Of a stretch of 7,409 nucleotides of DNA, positions 1 to 5,923 are shown one piece after another. The stretch lies in NCBI GenBank assembly GCA_002317435.1, contig DCIQ01000134.1:4532-11940 (forward strand), given 5' to 3'. A program made the position numbers and the translations under genes. The stretch comes from Bacteroidales bacterium UBA1722 (GTDB taxonomy: Bacteria; Bacteroidota; Bacteroidia; Bacteroidales; UBA932). The first letter of the stretch is position 1. Every line of letters begins with the position of its first letter. Under the pieces are notes generated by a model, which saw only the letters and a program-made list of their open reading frames with translations, ran no database searches and was not told the origin of the DNA.

Positions 1-971
1 TCGCGGAAACCTTTCTGCAGACGCCTGGTGACCTCCCACAGATGGGCGCGGCGGGCATCTCCTTCCGGACCGCGGATTATCTCCAGACGCTTCAGGCACC
101 CCTCAACGATAGGCATCGGAAGGGACTTGGCATACATCTGGGAGCGCATATTGTACCTCAGGTAGTTTATGATATCCTTCTCGGAAGCCACGAAACCGCC
201 TATGGTGGCCATCGACTTGGCGTAAGCTCCGATATAAAGGTCTATACCGTCCATCACACCGAAATGTTCGGAAGTCCCGCGCCCGGTGGGGCCCATCACT
301 CCGAACCCGTGGGCATCATCTATGAGGATTCTGAAATTGTATTTCTTCTTCAGAGCCACTATCTGGTCCAGAATGCCGAGTGCTCCGGTCATCCCGAACA
401 CGCCTTCGGTGATAAGGAGGATTCCTCCCCCGCTCTGTTGGGTGATCTCGGTGGCCACTTTCAGTTTCTGCTCGCAGGAGGCGATGTCATTATGCTTGAA
501 GGAGAATGACTTGCCTATATGGAGCCGTTTCCCGTCTATGAGGCAGGCGTGCGCTTCCGCGTCGATCACTATCACATCCTGACGGCTGAGAAGCGAATCG
601 ATACAGGAGACTATCCCCTGATAACCGAAATTGAACTGGAAAGCGGCCTCCTTATGCTCGAAATCGGCCAATTCCCTCTCCAGACGTTCGTGCAGGGCGG
701 TCTGTCCCGTCATCATACGGCTCCCCATGGGATATGCCATACCCCAGCGGGCCGCAGCCTCCGCGTCCACCTTCCGGATTTCGGGATGATTCGCGAGGCC
801 GAGATAATTGTTAAGGCTCCAGCAGAGCACTTCCTGTCCGTTGAAGCGCATGTGGGGACCCAGTTCACCTTCGAGTTTCGGGAAAGCGAAATAGCCGTCC
901 ACCTTTTCACGGTACTGGCCGATGGGGCCGCCGGTGGATTTTCTGATTTTGTCGAAAATGTCTGTCTGCAT
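1..971 (-). CDS. PLP-dependent alpha-oxoamine synthase (KBL/SPT/AONS family), 3' end cut off by the window edge
   Basis: The first 323 residues are present; roughly 70 C-terminal residues lie outside the window. The family condenses an amino acid with an acyl-CoA or acyl-ACP, with loss of CO2 or formation of a 2-amino-3-oxoacid. Visible family landmarks are the GSRMMTG loop (83-89), an H141 that should stack on the PLP ring (in DAEAHACLIDG), the IDDAHGFG motif with D218 and H221, and the Schiff-base lysine K252 in GAYAKSM. The ATG at 971 is the only good start, 25 nt after the HdrA-like gene, with an A-rich leader and no clear Shine-Dalgarno site. It is the last visible gene of the operon. 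Members of this family include glycine C-acetyltransferase, serine palmitoyltransferase, 8-amino-7-oxononanoate synthase and the cysteate fatty-acyl transferases that make sulfonolipids in Bacteroidetes. The fold is certain; the substrate cannot be told from sequence by eye. Confidence 0.93.
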   Translation of the reverse strand, partial: MQTDIFDKIRKSTGGPIGQYREKVDGYFAFPKLEGELGPHMRFNGQEVLCWSLNNYLGLANHPEIRKVDAEAAARWGMAYPMGSRMMTGQTALHERLERELADFEHKEAAFQFNFGYQGIVSCIDSLLSRQDVIVIDAEAHACLIDGKRLHIGKSFSFKHNDIASCEQKLKVATEITQQSGGGILLITEGVFGMTGALGILDQIVALKKKYNFRILIDDAHGFGVMGPTGRGTSEHFGVMDGIDLYIGAYAKSMATIGGFVASEKDIINYLRYNMRSQMYAKSLPMPIVEGCLKRLEIIRGPEGDARRAHLWEVTRRLQKGFR

Positions 972-996
972 GATATTTGGTATTTGTTTAATGTTT

Positions 997-2007
997 CTAT
1001 CTTGACTTGAGCAGTTCCATAGCCGCACTGCGGGCATCCGAAATGACATCTTCAAGGCACATCGGACGCTTGCAGCTCCCGCACAGGTAGAGTCCTTCAC
1101 GGGAGGTCACGTTGTCATACAGGTGACGGTTCTCGCTCCTGGCGAAACCGTATTCCCCGCAGATACCGCAGCGGCCGGCCAGCATACGGGTCCCCTCCGA
1201 AGGCTCCATCCCCACCATCAGGACCAGCAGGTCGGTGCTCATCTTCATCGGGAGACCGGTAAGCGTGTCCTCAGCCTTGATCTGGACCTTCCCGTCGAAA
1301 GTGCCGGCGGCCTCGGAGATTCTCCCCCTGATGTAGCGGATACCATAATCCTGCTGGGAAGAGCGGTAAATCTCCTCGAATCCCTGTCCCCACATCCGCA
1401 GGTCCATATAGAATATGAACACTTCCGCCTCCGGCAATAGTTTTTTCACCTCGACGGCCTGTTTGGCCGCGGTGATACAGCAGACCTTCGAGCAGTAGTT
1501 GTTCCCCACTTTCGAGTCCCTGGAGCCTACGCACTGCAGAAAAGCCACCCTGGAAGGAAGGTCCCCGATGGAGTTCACCACCCTGCCCCGCAGGAGCATC
1601 TTCTCCATATCCAGTGATGTCACCACTCCGTTATAGATACCGTAGCCCAGTTCCTCCTTCCGGGAGGCATCGAACGGACGGTATCCGGTGGCCAGGATCA
1701 CATCATCGGTATCTATCTTCTCCCCACGGTCGGTGGTCAGCACCCACCTGCCGTCCATCCGTTCCATATCCGTAATGGAAGTGCCGCCGCGATACGTGAT
1801 GTAAGGATGCTGGAGTTTTGTGCGGAAAGTCTCCGTCAGTTCCGAAGCGGAAGTGAAATCCGGAAAAAGGAATGCCTTGTTCCTGAGATTCTCCAGAGGG
1901 TCCTCCATCTTCTCGAAAACGGTCACGTGTTCTCCGCTGACGGCCAGGCAATGGGCCGCTTCTATGCCGGAAGGACCTGCCCCTATTATAACTATATTAT
2001 GTTTCAT
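997..2007 (-). CDS. HdrA-like FAD/[4Fe-4S] oxidoreductase, short form without ferredoxin domains
   Basis: 336 residues. A GxGxxG dinucleotide-binding motif lies at 9-14 (GAGPSG), and an ATGYRPFD motif at 106-113 marks the second half of the flavoprotein fold. The diagnostic segment is QCVGSRD...YCSKVCC, with C159, C172, C176 and C177. This is the C-x12-C-x3-CC pattern that holds the unusual [4Fe-4S] cluster of HdrA beside the FAD. The C-terminal FAD-closing segment is present but reads YLCGSCKRPMCLEDV (307-321), where HdrA proteins usually have one GTCKGP-like sequence. Canonical methanogen HdrA is about 650 residues, with an N-terminal cluster domain and C-terminal ferredoxin domains; all are missing here, as in the short HdrA of the bacterial sulfur-oxidising sHdr systems. 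The ATG overlaps the TGA of the HdrB-like gene (ATGA). Predicted role: flavin hub of the cytosolic complex. Whether it bifurcates electrons cannot be told. Confidence 0.92.
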   Translation of the reverse strand: MKHNIVIIGAGPSGIEAAHCLAVSGEHVTVFEKMEDPLENLRNKAFLFPDFTSASELTETFRTKLQHPYITYRGGTSITDMERMDGRWVLTTDRGEKIDTDDVILATGYRPFDASRKEELGYGIYNGVVTSLDMEKMLLRGRVVNSIGDLPSRVAFLQCVGSRDSKVGNNYCSKVCCITAAKQAVEVKKLLPEAEVFIFYMDLRMWGQGFEEIYRSSQQDYGIRYIRGRISEAAGTFDGKVQIKAEDTLTGLPMKMSTDLLVLMVGMEPSEGTRMLAGRCGICGEYGFARSENRHLYDNVTSREGLYLCGSCKRPMCLEDVISDARSAAMELLKSR

Positions 2008-3161
2008 ACCTGAAGATTATTCGGTTTTTCGGGTGAAGGGAGCAGACTTCCGTCCGCAGCGCGATACTTGTCATCCGGATCGTATTCGATACCTATCTTG
2101 TCCAGCAGGTGCTCCACCTGTACCTGATGCAGCTGGAGTCCCAGGGTCCAGGGATCGTAGCCCAGAAGAAGTCCCGCCATCTCTTCATAAGTCAGCGAAG
2201 GTATCCCGTACCCCTCCTTGTCATAAGTTTTATGCTCCATCTCGGCGATCACATACTGCCACTTGTCCAGAAACATGGTGCAGCCTGGACAGTTGGAGAC
2301 GATGAAATCGGGCTCGTACGGTTCCATGGACTCGAACTTCTTCTTCGAATTGGCTATGGAATACCCCCTGTTCTCCTGAATTATATATTGGCGGAAGCCG
2401 AATCCGCAGCAGTGCCTCCTCTCGGGATAATCCACCACTTCCCCTCCCCACGACTCCACCATACCGGCCAGAACATGGGGGAATTCAGCCTTTCCTATCC
2501 CCTTCTCCGGAAATATCTTGGCATAGTGGCATCCTATATGGTCCACGACCTTCAGAGGCCGGCCGGTATATCTGTTGACAAGGCGATATTTCATCTTATC
2601 TTTCAGCTCGTTGCGGAACTTGTATATGATATCCGAAGGATGAGCGATATTTTCCGGGATTTCGAATTCCCTCCCGGTGGCCTTGAAGAGGAGTTCCCTG
2701 GTCTTCTCCAGCAGAGCCGGCTGCTCCTCCCACTTGTGGACTATCTCCGAGAACACTCCGAAAGAAGTCACGCACGACGGGACATAATTCTTATAACCGG
2801 CTTCGGTCATCAACGAAAAGAGTCTGGCGACTATGGTCATCGTGGTCTCCAGCGGCACGATATCCGAATGATATCCGATACCCGTGCAGGTATGTTGGTT
2901 CACCTCATCACGGATATCCTTTCCCAACTCATCCCTGAGAATTTTCAGGAAGGCCGCCTCCGAACCGGGGAAGAATGTCTGCCTGATACAGCTCCGTTCA
3001 TAGAAATAACGGTCATCCGCTATTTCTTTCACGTATTCGTTCCAATAGCGCTGATGAGCGGGGAAGGCCGGGCGCAGCCCTTCGGGCTGATCGGCTGATG
3101 CCGATAATGTGCGCTGATGAGCGGGCGGAGTCGGATGCAGATTATTACTTATGGTTTCCAT
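2004..3161 (-). CDS. HdrB-like protein with one intact and one degenerate CCG module
   Basis: 385 residues from the ATG at 3161; a TTG at 3167 would add two residues. HdrB carries two CCG modules, each holding a non-cubane [4Fe-4S] cluster with five cysteines, and is where the disulfide is reduced in methanogens. The second module is complete: C211, C251-C252 (RHCCGFG) and C291/C294 (SNCPGC). The first keeps only C58 (RSCIRQTFFPG), C92 (HTCTGIG) and C130 (PSCVTS). The CC pair is reduced to one Cys, and the second Cys of CxxC is Ser, so a normal cluster there is doubtful. Residues 1-40 form an extension rich in Pro, Ala, His and Gln in which PAHQR occurs twice, 21 residues apart. The start sits 2 nt after the TGA of the upstream membrane gene, which suggests coupled translation. 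Predicted role: the substrate-facing cytosolic subunit next to HdrA. The real substrate is unknown; nothing here indicates CoM-S-S-CoB. Confidence 0.9.
   Translation of the reverse strand: METISNNLHPTPPAHQRTLSASADQPEGLRPAFPAHQRYWNEYVKEIADDRYFYERSCIRQTFFPGSEAAFLKILRDELGKDIRDEVNQHTCTGIGYHSDIVPLETTMTIVARLFSLMTEAGYKNYVPSCVTSFGVFSEIVHKWEEQPALLEKTRELLFKATGREFEIPENIAHPSDIIYKFRNELKDKMKYRLVNRYTGRPLKVVDHIGCHYAKIFPEKGIGKAEFPHVLAGMVESWGGEVVDYPERRHCCGFGFRQYIIQENRGYSIANSKKKFESMEPYEPDFIVSNCPGCTMFLDKWQYVIAEMEHKTYDKEGYGIPSLTYEEMAGLLLGYDPWTLGLQLHQVQVEHLLDKIGIEYDPDDKYRAADGSLLPSPEKPNNLQV
3048..3125 (-). repeat. 15-bp direct repeats flanking two adjacent hairpins inside the HdrB-like gene
   Basis: The 15-mer GCGCTGATGAGCGGG (plus strand) occurs at 3048-3062 and 3111-3125, 63 bp apart, and encodes PAHQR both times in frame. 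Between the copies lie two perfect hairpins that abut: cagccc-ttc-gggctg (3075-3089) and atcggc-tgat-gccgat (3090-3105). The 63-bp period equals 21 codons, so the frame is kept. This falls in the N-terminal extension that HdrB proteins normally lack. It looks like an in-frame insertion or duplication, and the hairpins could also affect translation of the gene just after its start. Confidence 0.6.
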
Positions 3162-3163
3162 AT

Positions 3164-4945
3164 TCAACTAAATATCAGACGCCGGGCCACGACCTCGGCT
3201 ATATCCATAATTTTCAAATCATTCCCGGTACCGAGCGCTTTCTTGCACATAGGGCATCCGGTGGCTATTATATCCGGAGCGGGAGCCGTCAGATTACTGA
3301 GGGCGGAATCCCGGATCTTCCCCTGTTCTTCGAAGGAGATGAGCGTATTCCCCAGATTATGTCCGCAGCAGAGGCTCTTCTCCCGCTCCTGCCCTGTCTT
3401 AAGGAGTCTTCCGGAAGCCTCCAGCACTTTCCTCGGCTCATCGTAGATTCCGCATCCGCGTCCAAGTTCGCAGGGATCGTGATATGTAATGGATTCGTCG
3501 CCCCTGGTGACGACTATCCGGCCGGAAGCGATGAGTCCCGCGATATACTCGCTGTGATGCATAACCTTCACCCCCTCCAGCCTGTATTCTTTAGTGAAGG
3601 ACTGGTAGCAGATGGGACAGGAGGTAATGAGAATCTTTACGCCGGAGTCCTTTATCAGTCTGGTATTCTTCCTCCTGAGTTCCGCCGCCTGCACGCTGAA
3701 TCCCTGTTGATACAGAGGCCGGCCGCAGCATACGGAACCGTTTTCATCCATATACCAGTACTTCTGCCCCGCGGCATCGAAAATCTTCTTCATGGACTCG
3801 GTTATGCCGGGGGTCAGATGGGACATGCATCCTCCGAAATACCCCACACGTCCGATAGCATTGAACGGCTTCACCTTCTCCAGATAATCATATGTCCCGG
3901 CAGTATCCAGAGTCCCGCGGTCCCTCATCTGTCTCCGGATGGAAATCAGGTCAAGTCCTACGGGACATTCCACCTGACACCTTCCGCACATGAGGCAGTC
4001 CTCTGCCGTCTCCAGCTGAGGCCGCTTGTATCTTATGTCCCTGAGAAAATAGACAGGCTGCACGGTCTTATGATCCAAATCCCTGTTCAGCGGACAATCA
4101 TCGATACATATACCGCATCGCGAGCAGGCACTCAGTTCATACATCGTGTATCCGCTCCGGCGGTCCGTCTCCCTGACACCGAGCCTGCGGAAGAATATCA
4201 CTGGCACCTCGGTGAAGATATGCATATATCTGGAGAACGGCATACTGGCGAAGAACAAGCCCAGAGAGAACGAATAGAGTCCCCAGAGAGGCAGTTCCAT
4301 CAGCCGTGCGGTCTCCACGGAAAAAAGACTTCCCACAGCATCGGTAAGCCATCCTCCGTTAGGATACAGGGAAGCGGTGGCACTCTCCGCCGCAAGCCTC
4401 ATCGGAAAGATGAACCAGAGGGAATATTTGGCGAACAGATCGAAAGCGGTATGTCTGGTCACCTTCCTCATCCCCACCACTTTATGATATACAGACTTGA
4501 CGAATGCCAGAGACACCCCCGAAAGGACCACCAGCAGCAGGGAATCCATCACCTGTGCGAATATGCCCGCATAAGGACACACTGCCTCCGGGTCATGAAC
4601 GAAATAGCGCAGGAATACGGCCACCCACACGTGTCTGTCTCCGTGAACCTCCAGACCAGCCTCCACCGCCCCTGTGACTATCAGGAGAAACCACCCGAGG
4701 GCGATACTGCCGTGCATGTAGCCCAGCATCAGATTCCTTCTGAACACACGATGATGCAGCAGGCACTCGTTCACCGATTCCACGAGAGCCCGGATCAAAT
4801 TCACAGAAATAAGATTCTTCCTTATCTGCGATTTCTGGACAGGTGTGAAATGCCTGTACCATCTGACCCATTTTATGCAACACGCGGCCAGAAGAATAAT
4901 CAGGCCGACTGTAAACGGGATTACGAAAGGACTGAAATTCTTCAT
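3164..4945 (-). CDS. Membrane HdrE-HdrD fusion: haem b domain, two [4Fe-4S] and two CCG modules
   Basis: 593 residues. The N-terminal ~250 residues look like the NarI/HdrE/DsrM cytochrome b domain, with hydrophobic spans near 8-28, 73-95, 130-150, 172-188 and 217-236 and several histidines that could bind haem (H64, H65, H78, H117, H154, H165, H242). A cytosolic part follows with two classic ferredoxin motifs, C274/C277/C280/C284 and C317/C320/C323/C327. Two CCG modules come next: C373, C406-C407, C443/C446; and C492, C526-C527, C564/C567. This is the domain order of HdrE plus HdrD, or DsrM plus DsrK, joined in one chain. Such proteins pass electrons between membrane quinone and a cytosolic thiol/disulfide site. 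The ATG at 4945 overlaps the TGA of the preceding HdrC-like gene (ATGA). Both CCG modules have their full cysteine sets, unlike the HdrB-like neighbour. Haem ligands were not assigned by alignment. Confidence 0.92.
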   Translation of the reverse strand: MKNFSPFVIPFTVGLIILLAACCIKWVRWYRHFTPVQKSQIRKNLISVNLIRALVESVNECLLHHRVFRRNLMLGYMHGSIALGWFLLIVTGAVEAGLEVHGDRHVWVAVFLRYFVHDPEAVCPYAGIFAQVMDSLLLVVLSGVSLAFVKSVYHKVVGMRKVTRHTAFDLFAKYSLWFIFPMRLAAESATASLYPNGGWLTDAVGSLFSVETARLMELPLWGLYSFSLGLFFASMPFSRYMHIFTEVPVIFFRRLGVRETDRRSGYTMYELSACSRCGICIDDCPLNRDLDHKTVQPVYFLRDIRYKRPQLETAEDCLMCGRCQVECPVGLDLISIRRQMRDRGTLDTAGTYDYLEKVKPFNAIGRVGYFGGCMSHLTPGITESMKKIFDAAGQKYWYMDENGSVCCGRPLYQQGFSVQAAELRRKNTRLIKDSGVKILITSCPICYQSFTKEYRLEGVKVMHHSEYIAGLIASGRIVVTRGDESITYHDPCELGRGCGIYDEPRKVLEASGRLLKTGQEREKSLCCGHNLGNTLISFEEQGKIRDSALSNLTAPAPDIIATGCPMCKKALGTGNDLKIMDIAEVVARRLIFS

Positions 4946-5313
4946 AGCACGTTCAGATAATGCCGGAGATCATCATCGTCCGGGACAGATGTCCGGAGAG
5001 TCTGTCTCATCCGGATTATGGCATGTCGCAAATTCACGGAGCGCGGACATACCAATGTGCATTTTCCGCAGAGCATACATTTCGAAAGGGCTTCGGCCAC
5101 GCCGTCATACTGTCCCCTGCGGAACATGGTATGTATCTTCCGGATACTGAAGTCGGAAAATGCCCCCGCGGAGCAGGTGGCGGTACAGGTACCGCAGTCC
5201 ATACATTTTATCAATCCGGAGTCATCGCCCTCCAGAGCCGCCGTCCTGGCACTGTCGAGGAGGTCAAAATCTATCGTCCTCCCCTTTGATATCGAAAAAC
5301 CGAACTCGGGCAT
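4942..5313 (-). CDS. HdrC-like small iron-sulfur protein (two [4Fe-4S] motifs)
   Basis: 123 residues with two four-cysteine motifs: C37/C40/C43/C47 (CMDCGTCTATC) and C79/C82/C85/C89 (CMLCGKCTLVCP). The first motif ends in CSAG rather than the usual CP, as also happens in some HdrC proteins. Between the motifs lies the helical stretch SDFSIRKIHTMFRRGQYDG, which corresponds to the HdrC linker. No membrane segment or signal peptide is seen. The start is an ATG 3 nt after the stop of the larger HdrC-like gene, and GGGGG and AGGA stretches precede it. HdrC normally wires HdrA to HdrB through its two clusters. Here it probably serves as one of two electron-wire subunits and, being encoded directly upstream of and overlapping the membrane fusion gene, may pair with that protein. 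The pairing is inference from gene order. Confidence 0.9.
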   Translation of the reverse strand: MPEFGFSISKGRTIDFDLLDSARTAALEGDDSGLIKCMDCGTCTATCSAGAFSDFSIRKIHTMFRRGQYDGVAEALSKCMLCGKCTLVCPRSVNLRHAIIRMRQTLRTSVPDDDDLRHYLNVL

Positions 5314-5316
5314 ATC

Positions 5317-5922
5317 CTAATCCCCCGTCACTTTATGTTTCAGTTCCATTCCTCCGGTCACCTCGAATATCCTGCGGATCTCATCAAGCACGTCATCAGG
5401 TATCTTCCTCAAGGCGCCCGGACCGGTTCCGCGGTAGTTCGCGCCCACCTTGGGAGCCACTCTGGAAATATACTTCAGATACCATTCCCATACGGGGCCC
5501 TGCTCCGGATGGGTTTCATAGGGCATCTTGTCAGGATGGACACAATAGCCTATCTCCAGAATATTCCCCCCTATGCGTTCCATCAGTTCCACCTGCTGCC
5601 TCCCCTTCCCGCTCTCACGGAAATATCCCATCTCCTGGGACACCTTCCTCAGTACCGAAATCACCTCGGCGGGCACATTGCCCCTGGGGCAACGTGTCTT
5701 GCACGACATACACTGGCCGCAATACCATATCACGTCGCTCTTGAGAAGACTCTCGATGGATTCGTCATTACCCCGCTGCACCATATCACATACCTTCCGC
5801 GGGTCATAATCATAGAACTCGGCGGCGGGACACACCGCAGTGCACATCCCGCAATTCATACAGGACGTCAATGCATTATGGAACCTGACGTCCTCTCCGA
5901 GCAGTCGCGACAGATTACCCAT
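5317..5922 (-). CDS. HdrC-like iron-sulfur protein with C-terminal extension
   Basis: 201 residues. Two ferredoxin motifs are present: C21/C24/C27/C31 (CMNCGMCTAVCP) and C68/C71/C74/C78 (CGQCMSCKTRCPRG). The HdrC-type linker between them is DYDPRKVCDMVQRG, and the phrase TRCPRGNVPAEVI is typical of HdrC. About 110 residues follow the last cluster motif, far more than in the sister protein. They include a GANYRGTGPGALRKIP segment and an RRIFEVTGG segment near the end, which from memory resemble longer HdrC forms of bacterial Hdr-like systems. Start ATG at 5922 follows the VOC gene stop with a 1-nt gap (TGATATG). With the HdrB- and HdrA-like proteins encoded downstream it could form the cytosolic HdrABC core. 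Two different HdrC proteins in one operon suggest two distinct docking partners. Confidence 0.9.
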   Translation of the reverse strand: MGNLSRLLGEDVRFHNALTSCMNCGMCTAVCPAAEFYDYDPRKVCDMVQRGNDESIESLLKSDVIWYCGQCMSCKTRCPRGNVPAEVISVLRKVSQEMGYFRESGKGRQQVELMERIGGNILEIGYCVHPDKMPYETHPEQGPVWEWYLKYISRVAPKVGANYRGTGPGALRKIPDDVLDEIRRIFEVTGGMELKHKVTGD

Positions 5923-5923
5923 A

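Noticed and set aside
972..996. An internal promoter before the alpha-oxoamine synthase gene
   Set aside because: The 25-nt gap is A-rich, but no TAnnTTTG element is found in it.
2109..3098. A 329-codon open frame on the plus strand
   Set aside because: Antisense to the HdrB-like gene with its intact CCG module; no recognisable protein features.
997..4945. A methanogen heterodisulfide reductase acting on CoM-S-S-CoB
   Set aside because: HdrA lacks its ferredoxin domains, the first HdrB CCG module is degenerate, and the promoter type and neighbours point to Bacteroidetes, which do not make these cofactors.
3098..4960. A 620-codon open frame on the plus strand
   Set aside because: It lies antisense to the membrane fusion gene, whose cysteine motifs and hydrophobic helices are plainly real; the frame has no recognisable domain and is a by-product of codon bias.
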